From the NCBI GenBank assembly GCA_947630175.1, contig CANRGJ010000005.1:124001-188000 (forward strand): DNA of 64,000 nt, in the 5' to 3' direction. The translations under genes were made by a program, and so were the position numbers. Source of the DNA: an uncultured Ruminiclostridium sp. GTDB taxonomy: Bacteria; Bacillota; Clostridia; Oscillospirales; Ruminococcaceae. The notes under the pieces were generated by a model. It did not search any database and was not told the origin of the DNA. It was given only the letters and a program-made list of their open reading frames with translations. Shown here piece by piece: positions 25,024-32,189 of the stretch (position 1 is its first letter; each line of letters begins with the position of its first letter).

Positions 25024-25052
25024 CAATAGTTATTGACAAACATAAACTATTG
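25024..25052. promoter_or_regulatory. Inverted repeat over -35 of surface-protein promoter
   Basis: CAATAGTT / AACTATTG arms (8 bp, perfect) with 13-nt spacer enclose the TTGACA box. It is well placed as an operator for the divergent XRE regulator. Confidence 0.55.
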
Positions 25053-25061
25053 ATGTATAAT
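25033..25061 (+). promoter_or_regulatory. Promoter of leucine-rich repeat protein
   Basis: TTGACA, 17-nt spacer, TATAAT: perfect consensus. Confidence 0.88.
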
Positions 25062-25105
25062 GTAAAAAATGGCGTCAGCCAAAAAATTTGAGAGGAGTAT
25101 GTAAA

Positions 25106-27082
25106 ATGAAGTTTAAAAGATTGCTGGCAGCGGGACTTGCTGCGGCAGTTGCGGCAGCTTATATGCCGCAGGCTGTGTTTGCCGAGGAACAGCCTCAAAG
25201 CGAAAAGCAGGTCGATTATTATGCGGGACTTACTTTCTACACTGATGTCTGGGCAGGAAGAAGTAACATCAGCAGCAGTGAAGCGCTTTGGTACAACAGC
25301 GAAACCAATGAATATGAGTCGGCATATGAAACCTGGGTTGTAAATGACGCTCACATAACAGGTGACGGCACATATACTGCGTCATTTGAAAAAAGCACGT
25401 TTGACAAGGACTCATCATACAGCGAAGAAGGGTGGGTGCAGTTATTTCTGCAGACCAGTATATCCATGTATGATTATAATGACCTTTCAATTACTGTCGA
25501 TAGCTTGAAGATAGACGGCAAAGAAATAGAAAACGCTGAAAATGCTTATATTTTTGGCAACTCTGTTTATGCCGACGATATGTCTGACGGGTATCATGGA
25601 ATAACGGAAGATATTCCCTATACATATCATCTCGGATTCTACAATGAATTTGATGTAGAAAGCGCGAGCGTTATTGACGCAACCGAAGATTTCGGTAATA
25701 AGGTAGAAGTTACGTTTACGGTAAGCGGCTTTTCGACGTCTGATTTCACGTTTGAGGAATTAGAGGACGGGACGTATGCCGTAACCGGTTATAATGGCAC
25801 AGATACCAATATTGTTTTCCCAAGTGAATATAGAGGCAAAAAGGTCACTAAGATAGGCGGCAACGCATCATATGAAAATTGTCTTTCCGTTGTTATTCCG
25901 GACGGCATTACGACAATAGGCAGCTATGCTTTTTCCGGTAGCAGAGTTCAATCGGTGGAAATGCCTGACAGTGTTGTAAAAATCGAAGAAGGCGCATTTG
26001 AAAGGTGTTTTGACCTTAAAGATATAACAATTCCCGACAGTATTACAACAATAGAACGCAGTGTATTTTCTGAATGTCATTCTCTTGCTTCGCTTGAAAT
26101 TCCAAGCAGCGTTACTTCAATAGGAGAGTCAGCTTTCAGAAACTGCGGATTTGAAGATATAACAATTCCTGACAGTGTAAAGACCATAGGACAAGAAGCA
26201 TTTTGGATGTGCAATTCAGCTGAATCGGTATCAATATCTAAAAGTGTTGCAGAGATAGGATATGGCGCATTTAAAAGCTGTTCCTCATTAACAAGGATAG
26301 ATGTTGATGAAGAAAATGCTGATTATATGGATATAGACGGAATTTTGTGTACCAAAGACGGCAAAACACTGTTGCAGTTCCCGGCGGGGCTTGATATTTC
26401 CTCTTATGAAGTACCGACAGGAATTACAACCATAGCTACATACGCTTTTTCAGATTGTAAATTTGTTAAAACCATTACACTTCCGGAAGGACTTACAACA
26501 ATAGAAAAATCTGCATTTGACAGTCAATATGTTGAGAATATAAATATTCCCAACAGCGTTACCACAATACAAAGCGGTGCATTTCAATATTGCAATTCGT
26601 TAAAATCCATAGTAATCCCGGAAGGCATTACGTCGATAGGAGACGGTATGTTCCTCTTTTGCCATAGTCTTGAATCGGTAAGCGTTCCCGATAGTGTTAC
26701 GTCGATAGGATTTGGCGCCTTCCAGTATTGCACATCACTGACATCGCTAACTATACCTAAAAGTGTCACTAAAATAGATGAGAAAGTATTTTTAGGCTGC
26801 TCCCCCGACCTCACGATCTACGGTTATAAAGGCACGGTTGCCGAAACCTATGCCAATGACAACGAGATAACCTTTGTTGCCCTTGATAAAGAAGATGAGG
26901 TCACCGACTCTTCTGTATCCACCAACCCCGCTGAAATTACAACAGACACAAACGCCGAAAACGGCAATACACCGAATAGCGATACAAACAATGACAAAAA
27001 CGAGCCCACAGGCGTTGTTCTTGCTTTGCTTCCTGCCGCATTTGCCGCTGTGGGCATGATCCTTTCAAAAAAACGCAAGTAA
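25106..27082 (+). CDS. BspA-type leucine-rich repeat surface protein
   Basis: A 658-residue exported protein. The signal peptide is about 28 residues (KRLLAAGLAAAVAAAY, cleavage after AVFA). An N-terminal domain of about 220 residues precedes about 12 LRR_5 (Treponema-type) repeats with the pattern IPDSVTSIG..AF..C.SL up to about residue 590. The tail has an Asn/Thr/Asp-rich linker and then NEPTG, a hydrophobic segment and KKRK, a sorting-signal-like or membrane-anchor end. Such proteins bind host or plant surfaces or other cells. The ATG at 25106 follows GAGAGGAG by 8 nt. More AT-rich than the neighbours, so possibly acquired. Confidence 0.85.
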   Translation: MKFKRLLAAGLAAAVAAAYMPQAVFAEEQPQSEKQVDYYAGLTFYTDVWAGRSNISSSEALWYNSETNEYESAYETWVVNDAHITGDGTYTASFEKSTFDKDSSYSEEGWVQLFLQTSISMYDYNDLSITVDSLKIDGKEIENAENAYIFGNSVYADDMSDGYHGITEDIPYTYHLGFYNEFDVESASVIDATEDFGNKVEVTFTVSGFSTSDFTFEELEDGTYAVTGYNGTDTNIVFPSEYRGKKVTKIGGNASYENCLSVVIPDGITTIGSYAFSGSRVQSVEMPDSVVKIEEGAFERCFDLKDITIPDSITTIERSVFSECHSLASLEIPSSVTSIGESAFRNCGFEDITIPDSVKTIGQEAFWMCNSAESVSISKSVAEIGYGAFKSCSSLTRIDVDEENADYMDIDGILCTKDGKTLLQFPAGLDISSYEVPTGITTIATYAFSDCKFVKTITLPEGLTTIEKSAFDSQYVENINIPNSVTTIQSGAFQYCNSLKSIVIPEGITSIGDGMFLFCHSLESVSVPDSVTSIGFGAFQYCTSLTSLTIPKSVTKIDEKVFLGCSPDLTIYGYKGTVAETYANDNEITFVALDKEDEVTDSSVSTNPAEITTDTNAENGNTPNSDTNNDKNEPTGVVLALLPAAFAAVGMILSKKRK

Positions 27083-27099
27083 TTCAAAAATAACTGAAA

Positions 27100-27136
27100 C
27101 AAGGACTTTCGGATATCCGAAAGTCCTTGCTTTTAT
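27100..27136. terminator. Shared terminator of LRR gene and GGGtGRT operon
   Basis: A perfect 15-bp palindromic stem (CAAGGACTTTCGGAT / ATCCGAAAGTCCTTG) followed by CTTTTAT. Confidence 0.85.
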
Positions 27137-27152
27137 AGTTTGCTGAAAAAAC

Positions 27153-28151
27153 TTACTTATTAGCTTCCTCGACCGCCACCGCACAAGCCACAGTCGCGCC
27201 AACCATCGGGTTATTGCCCATTCCTATAAGTCCCATCATCTCAACGTGAGCAGGAACTGAGGAAGAACCTGCGAACTGAGCGTCGCCGTGCATACGGCCC
27301 ATAGAGTCGGTCAGACCGTAGGAAGCAGGACCTGCCGCAACGTTATCGGGGTGCAGTGTGCGTCCCGTGCCGCCGCCTGATGCAACGGAGAAATACTTCT
27401 TTCCGTTTTCGATAGCCCACTTCTTGTAAGTACCTGCTACAAGGTGCTGGAAACGAGTGGGGTTAGTGGAGTTACCTGTAATGGAGACCTCGACGCCCTC
27501 TTTTCTCATTATAGCAACGCCTTCTGTAACGTCGTTTGCGCCGTAGCAGCGAACCTTAGCCTTGTCTCCGTCGGAGAAAGCAACTTCACGAACTATCTTT
27601 AGCTCGTCGTTGGGAATGTCATAGTCAGTCTCAACATAAGTAAAGCCGTTGATACGGGAGATTATGTAAGCAGCGTCCTTGCCAAGACCGTTGAGTATAA
27701 CTCTCAGAGGGTTCTTTCTTGCCTTGTTTGCAGTCCTTGCAATACCGATAGCGCCTTCAGCAGCGGCAAAGGATTCGTGACCTGCCAGGAAGCAGAAGCA
27801 CTGAGTGTCCTCCTCCAGCAGCATTTTGCCCAGATTGCCGTGACCTAAGCCGACCTTTCTGTTCTCAGCAACAGAGCCGGGAACGCAGAACGCCTGCAAG
27901 CCCTCGCCGATAGCGGCGGCAGCGTCGGAAGCCTTCTTTATCCCTCTCTTGAGGGCAATAGCGGTACCAAGAGTGTAAGCCCATACTGCATTTTCAAAAG
28001 CAATAGGCTGAACGCCCTTAACTATCTCTTCAACGTTTATTCCCTTGGAAAGGCAAAGATCTCTTGCTTCTTCGATTTCCTTCATACCAAGAGTTTCAAG
28101 GCACGCATTGATTTTATTCATGCGTCTTTCCTGTCCTTCAAATTTAGCCAT
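27153..28151 (-). CDS. GGGtGRT protein
   Basis: A 332-residue protein carrying the motif that names the family, ASGGGTGRTLHPDN, at about residue 265. The rest is highly conserved-looking globular sequence with MGNNPMVGATVACAVAVEEA at the C-terminus. It is normally paired with the IscU-like protein encoded just upstream, as here (18-nt gap). The biochemical function is not established; a role in iron-sulfur or cysteine-related maturation is suggested only by this pairing. AAAGGAG lies 8 nt before the ATG. Confidence 0.88.
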   Translation of the reverse strand: MAKFEGQERRMNKINACLETLGMKEIEEARDLCLSKGINVEEIVKGVQPIAFENAVWAYTLGTAIALKRGIKKASDAAAAIGEGLQAFCVPGSVAENRKVGLGHGNLGKMLLEEDTQCFCFLAGHESFAAAEGAIGIARTANKARKNPLRVILNGLGKDAAYIISRINGFTYVETDYDIPNDELKIVREVAFSDGDKAKVRCYGANDVTEGVAIMRKEGVEVSITGNSTNPTRFQHLVAGTYKKWAIENGKKYFSVASGGGTGRTLHPDNVAAGPASYGLTDSMGRMHGDAQFAGSSSVPAHVEMMGLIGMGNNPMVGATVACAVAVEEANK

Positions 28152-28169
28152 GATCTGTTCTCCTTTCCC

Positions 28170-28868
28170 TTATTCTTCGCGAGGATCGATCTTCTTGACC
28201 GCCTCGTCGTATCTGCCGTACTGACCGCAGTTTGCCTTGTATGCTTCATCGGGAGTCTTGCCGTGACGGATATCCTCCAGCATCTTTCCAACCTTTACAA
28301 ACTGATAGCCGATAACTTCGCCGTTTTCGTCAAGACCCAGAGAGGTTATGTAGCCCTCTGCCATTTCCATATAACGAACGCCCTTCGCCTTTGTGGAGAA
28401 GATAGTGCCTACCTGAGAACGCAGACCCTTGCCCAGGTCCTCAAGTCCTGCGCCTATGGGCAGACCGTTTTCGGAGAATGCTGTCTGTGTACGGCCGTAA
28501 ACTATCTGCAAAAACAGCTCTCTCATGGCAACGTTGATAGCGTCGCACACAAGGTCAGTGTTCAGCGCCTCCAGAATGGTCTTTCCGGGAAGAACTTCAG
28601 CCGCCATAGCAGCGGAATGTGTCATACCCGAGCAGCCGATAGTCTCTACCAGCGCCTCTTCGATAATACCGTCCTTAACGTTCAGCGTCAGCTTGCAGGT
28701 GCCCTGCTGAGGAGCGCACCAGCCTATACCGTGTGTAAGACCGCTGATATCGCTGATCTGATAAGCCTTTACCCATTTTCCTTCTTCGGGAATGGGAGCA
28801 GGACCGTGCTTAGGACCTTTTGTGACAACGCACATTTGTTCTACTTCGTGTGAATAACTGCAACTCAT
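28170..28868 (-). CDS. IscU/NifU-like iron-sulfur scaffold paired with GGGtGRT protein
   Basis: A 232-residue protein whose middle resembles the IscU/NifU N-terminal fold: C51 and C58 in GWCAPQQGTCKLTL and C79 in ETIGCSGMTHSAAMAAEVL, the latter matching the scaffold pattern with a glycine-rich cysteine loop. It is longer than IscU and has an extra C-terminal part (GKMLEDIRHGKTPDEAY). It forms a two-gene operon with the GGGtGRT gene. This pair is distinct from the regular cysteine desulfurase/NifU pair at 48-50 kb. Confidence 0.82.
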   Translation of the reverse strand: MSCSYSHEVEQMCVVTKGPKHGPAPIPEEGKWVKAYQISDISGLTHGIGWCAPQQGTCKLTLNVKDGIIEEALVETIGCSGMTHSAAMAAEVLPGKTILEALNTDLVCDAINVAMRELFLQIVYGRTQTAFSENGLPIGAGLEDLGKGLRSQVGTIFSTKAKGVRYMEMAEGYITSLGLDENGEVIGYQFVKVGKMLEDIRHGKTPDEAYKANCGQYGRYDEAVKKIDPREE

Positions 28869-28913
28869 GCTCTTAAAAGCTCCTTTCGGATTTTATTGGA
28901 ATGTCCTTTAAAT

Positions 28914-28942
28914 ATTATAGCAAAACCCGCCGCCGATTTCAA
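28914..28942 (-). promoter_or_regulatory. Promoter of IscU-like/GGGtGRT operon
   Basis: On the minus strand: TTGAAA, 17 nt, TATAAT, 46 nt before the start codon. Confidence 0.75.
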
Positions 28943-28970
28943 GAGATTTTGTAAAAAATTTCATTTGCGT

Positions 28971-28999
28971 TTGACAAGTACATTTACATATGGTATAAT
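28971..28999 (+). promoter_or_regulatory. Promoter of small secreted protein gene
   Basis: TTGACA, 17-nt spacer, TATAAT, perfect consensus, 30 nt before the ATG. Confidence 0.87.
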
Positions 29000-29028
29000 A
29001 AATTAAATAAGAAAAGGAGGTAATTTAT

Positions 29029-29607
29029 ATGAAGATCAAAAAAATGTATGTAGCCGCTGCTGCTGCCGTTTTTTCTATGGGTATAGTTCTTTCTGCCGTA
29101 GCTGTAAATGCAAATACAGACAATGGCGGAAAACCCGCATACACATTACCTGATTATGGTGATGCAATTATTGTTGAACCTAATACAACTACTGATACAG
29201 TCAGCGAGCCGATTGTATTTGAAAATGCCGATTACGGTATTTGTGAACAGACAACAATAGAAAATATATCTCCTGAGGATTTGGCTGCACCTGCAAATGT
29301 TTCCTCACAAGTAACTAAAACGCTTTCAAGCGGCACTAAGTATGAAACACAATTTAACCTTTCCGGTTCGTTGGGGGTGCCTGACCATAACAGGGTAAGA
29401 TTTACGATAAAAACAACAGGCAGCTATACGATTAATTTATGGCAAGTCAATGGCAATAATATTATCGTGGACGGTGAAAGACATACAGACAATTATAGCT
29501 TTACGCTTCTCGGATATGCAGATGATACATATAAATTTTCAATAGTAAATCCCGGCGCTAAAGACTTGACATTTACACTTATAATCACATCATACTATCA
29601 AGAATAA
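29029..29607 (+). CDS. Small secreted protein, unknown
   Basis: A 192-residue protein with a typical signal peptide (charged MKIKK, then a hydrophobic stretch, cleavage near AVNANT). The mature part of about 160 residues begins with an acidic, Thr-rich linker and ends in a compact beta-rich domain (VRFTIKTTGSYTINLWQVNG and later YKFSIVNPGAKDLTFTLII) like small carbohydrate- or surface-binding modules. No cell-wall anchor is visible, so it is probably released. A strong promoter and GGAGG indicate high expression. AT-rich relative to neighbours. Family not recognised. Confidence 0.7.
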   Translation: MKIKKMYVAAAAAVFSMGIVLSAVAVNANTDNGGKPAYTLPDYGDAIIVEPNTTTDTVSEPIVFENADYGICEQTTIENISPEDLAAPANVSSQVTKTLSSGTKYETQFNLSGSLGVPDHNRVRFTIKTTGSYTINLWQVNGNNIIVDGERHTDNYSFTLLGYADDTYKFSIVNPGAKDLTFTLIITSYYQE

Positions 29608-29632
29608 GCATTGAAACACATTAAATTATGAT

Positions 29633-29670
29633 AAGGCTCTGATTTATACAGAGCCTTTATGTTTTTTATT
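29633..29670 (+). terminator. Terminator after secreted protein gene
   Basis: Stem AAGGCTCTG / CAGAGCCTT with a 7-nt loop and TTATGTTTTTTATTTT. Confidence 0.85.
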
Positions 29671-29701
29671 TTAAAAAATTTATTTAAATTAAAAATTTTT
29701 C

Positions 29702-29730
29702 TTGCATTTAAAGCTTAAATATGGTATTAT
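29702..29730 (+). promoter_or_regulatory. Promoter of aminotransferase gene
   Basis: TTGCAT, 17-nt spacer, TATTAT, 61 nt before the ATG. Confidence 0.65.
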
Positions 29731-29791
29731 TAAAAAGTTAAAAATTATTATGCCGCAAATTATAAACACCCGATGAAAGGAATGATGAAAA

Positions 29792-30973
29792 ATGAACGCT
29801 TTTTCATACAGAATATCAGGCGTACAGCCCTCTGCTATAAGGGAAATACTGAAATTTACCTCCGACCCAGAGGTGATAAGCTTTGCTGCGGGCAATCCTG
29901 CTCCCGAAGCGTTTCCCGTTGAAACGATACGCAGGATAAGCGACGATATTCTCAGAGAGGAGCCTATAAGCGCCCTCCAGTATTCCATCACAGAGGGTTA
30001 TCCCAAGCTCCGCCAGTGGCTAAAGGACGATATGACGAAAAAGGAAATGTTCAACGAGCAGGACGACGAGCTTATAATCACCAGCGGCGCACAGCAGGCT
30101 ATCGAGACCTGCGCCAAGATATTCTGTAACGAGGGCGAGACCATAATCTGCGAGGAACCTTCGTTCATCGGTTCTCTCAACGCTTTCAGAACCTATAACG
30201 CAAAGCTGGTAGGCGTTGAAATGGACGACGAGGGAATGATACCCGAAAAGCTGGAGCAGGCTTTAAAAGCCAATCCCCGCACCGCCTTCATCTACGTTAT
30301 CCCCAATTTCCAGAACCCCACTGGAAAGACCACCTCTCTTGAACGCCGCAAAATAATACTTGACCTTGCCTATAAATATAATGTTCTTATCCTTGAGGAC
30401 AATCCCTACGGCGACCTTCGCTTTGCGGGAATTGACGTTCCGTCAATAAAATCTATGGACAAAAAGGGACACGTTATTTACGCGGGAACATTTTCCAAGA
30501 TACTTTCTCCGGGACTGAGAGTAGGCTATATGATAGCCACCAAGATGATGATAAGCAAAGCCACAGTCGCCCTGCAAACCTCAACCGTACACACCAACAT
30601 CTGGGCGCAGATGGTAGCTTACCGCTTCGTCACCGAAGTCGACCTTGAGGAGCATTTCCAAAAGCTCCGTGAAATATACAAGAACAAATGCAGTCTTATG
30701 CTCAACAGCCTGAAATTTGCTATGCCTCGTTCAATAGATTTCACCGAGCCCGAGGGCGGACTTTTCATCTGGGGAACTCTCCCCTGCGGCGATATGAACG
30801 CCTTCTGCAAAGCCGCAGTTGAAAACAAGGTAGCAGTCGTACCCGGCAACGCTTTCTCAGTAGACGAAAGAAAGCCCAGCCTCAGCTTCCGCCTTAACTT
30901 CTCGACCCCCACCGATGAGCAGATAGAGCAAGGCGTAGAAATCCTTGCAAAAGTGGCAAAAACAATGTATTAA
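29792..30973 (+). CDS. PLP-dependent aminotransferase, fold type I
   Basis: A 393-residue enzyme of the group that includes 2-aminoadipate/kynurenine aminotransferases and the catalytic half of MocR proteins. Visible features: ISFAAGNPAPEAFP near the N-terminus, ITSGAQQAIE (PLP phosphate site), PNFQNPTG (Asn contacting PLP), EDNPYGDLRF (Asp and Tyr), and the Schiff-base lysine in GTFSKILSPGLRVGY. It transfers amino groups between an amino acid and a 2-oxo acid; substrate not readable. GAAAGGAATG serves as ribosome site. Confidence 0.9.
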   Translation: MNAFSYRISGVQPSAIREILKFTSDPEVISFAAGNPAPEAFPVETIRRISDDILREEPISALQYSITEGYPKLRQWLKDDMTKKEMFNEQDDELIITSGAQQAIETCAKIFCNEGETIICEEPSFIGSLNAFRTYNAKLVGVEMDDEGMIPEKLEQALKANPRTAFIYVIPNFQNPTGKTTSLERRKIILDLAYKYNVLILEDNPYGDLRFAGIDVPSIKSMDKKGHVIYAGTFSKILSPGLRVGYMIATKMMISKATVALQTSTVHTNIWAQMVAYRFVTEVDLEEHFQKLREIYKNKCSLMLNSLKFAMPRSIDFTEPEGGLFIWGTLPCGDMNAFCKAAVENKVAVVPGNAFSVDERKPSLSFRLNFSTPTDEQIEQGVEILAKVAKTMY

Positions 30974-30978
30974 AATCC

Positions 30979-30997
30979 GTTTTTCCGCAGGAAAAAC
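30979..30997. other. Small perfect stem-loop between aminotransferase and trpS
   Basis: GTTTTTCC / GGAAAAAC with a GCA loop, without T run. A second short hairpin (AATGCGG / CCGCATT, 31038-31060) lies before trpS. No T-box or trp-attenuator motif is visible in this 112-nt gap. Confidence 0.4.
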
Positions 30998-31085
30998 ACC
31001 ACAACTGTGTACTTTTCACTGTACACTCTACACTGACAATGCGGTGCCGTTACCCGCATTAACATAAATCGAAAGGACAAAATCA

Positions 31086-32087
31086 ATGGAAGAAATCAGC
31101 AAAAAGCGTATATTCAGCGGCATACAGCCCACCAACACCCCCCATCTGGGCAATTATCTGGGAGCTTTGCGCAACTGGAAGAATATGCAGGAGGATTACG
31201 ACTGCATTTACAGCATAGTAGACCTGCATTCTATCACCGTAAGGCAGGAGCCTGCCAAACTGCGCCGTCAGATAGCCGAAAGCTACGCTCTTTTGCTTGC
31301 GATAGGCATAGACCCTGAGAGATCCGTTGTATTTGTTCAGGGACACAATCCTGCTCACGCACAATTGAGTTGGATACTGTCCTGCTTTACACAATTCGGC
31401 GAGCTCAGCCGTATGACCCAGTTTAAGGACAAATCCCAGAAGCACCCCGAGAATATAAATGCGGGACTGTTCACCTACCCCGTTCTTATGGCGGCGGACA
31501 TTCTGCTTTATCAGGCGGACGTTGTCCCCGTGGGAATTGACCAGAAACAGCACGTTGAGCTTGCCAGAAACATCGCCCAGCGCTTCAACAACCTCTACGG
31601 AGATACCTTCACCGTACCCGAGCCCTATATTGTAAAGGCGGTGCAGAAAATAATGTCCCTTTCCGACCCCACCAAGAAGATGTCCAAGTCGGACGAAAAC
31701 CCCAACTCTGTGGTGAGCCTGCTGGACGACCGTGATACCGTCCTTCGCAAGTTCAAGAGAGCAGTCACCGACAGCGGCTCCGAGGTAAAGGCGGAAGAGG
31801 GAAAAGACGGCATTGTAAATCTTATGTCTATTTACAGCGCCGTTACAAACAAGACATTTGACGAGATAGAAAACGAATTTAAAGGAAAAGGCTACGGAGA
31901 TTTCAAGACCGCCGTGGGAGAGGCGGTAGCAGATATGTTGACCCCTGTTCAGAATGAGTTTAACCGCATAATTGCCGACAAGACCTATCTTGAAGGCTGT
32001 ATGAAGGACGGTGCGGAAAAAGCATACAAGCTTTCCCGCCGCACTCTGCAAAAGGTCAATAAAAAGCTGGGCTTTATCAATCTTTGA
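31086..32087 (+). CDS. trpS: Tryptophanyl-tRNA synthetase
   Basis: A 333-residue class I synthetase of usual bacterial length. The HIGH-type motif is PTNTPHLGNYLGA near residue 15, the tryptophan pocket region has GIDQKQHVELAR, and the KMSKS loop is KKMSKSDEN at about residue 196. It charges tRNA-Trp in the cytoplasm. Ribosome site GAAAGGAC 7 nt before the ATG. A terminator follows. Confidence 0.97.
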   Translation: MEEISKKRIFSGIQPTNTPHLGNYLGALRNWKNMQEDYDCIYSIVDLHSITVRQEPAKLRRQIAESYALLLAIGIDPERSVVFVQGHNPAHAQLSWILSCFTQFGELSRMTQFKDKSQKHPENINAGLFTYPVLMAADILLYQADVVPVGIDQKQHVELARNIAQRFNNLYGDTFTVPEPYIVKAVQKIMSLSDPTKKMSKSDENPNSVVSLLDDRDTVLRKFKRAVTDSGSEVKAEEGKDGIVNLMSIYSAVTNKTFDEIENEFKGKGYGDFKTAVGEAVADMLTPVQNEFNRIIADKTYLEGCMKDGAEKAYKLSRRTLQKVNKKLGFINL

Positions 32088-32115
32088 TAAAGCGCATTTC
32101 TGCTGAACATCTTCG

Positions 32116-32150
32116 GGCATAGCCGCCGATTCCTGCGGCTGTGCCTTTTT
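32116..32150 (+). terminator. Terminator after trpS
   Basis: Stem GGCATAGCCGC / GCGGCTGTGCC (one mismatch) followed by TTTTT. Confidence 0.85.
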
Positions 32151-32189
32151 GCGTTTCTTTGCAGGAAGAAAGGAATATACAGACAGAAA

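Noticed and set aside
25700-26800. Internal repeats in the surface-protein gene as a possible CRISPR or DNA repeat array
   Set aside because: The repeats are in frame and encode the leucine-rich repeat consensus; the DNA itself is not a regular array.
31083-32120. A 345-codon minus-strand frame opposite trpS
   Set aside because: It lies fully antisense to a gene with all TrpRS motifs, has no ribosome site, and its translation shows no family character.
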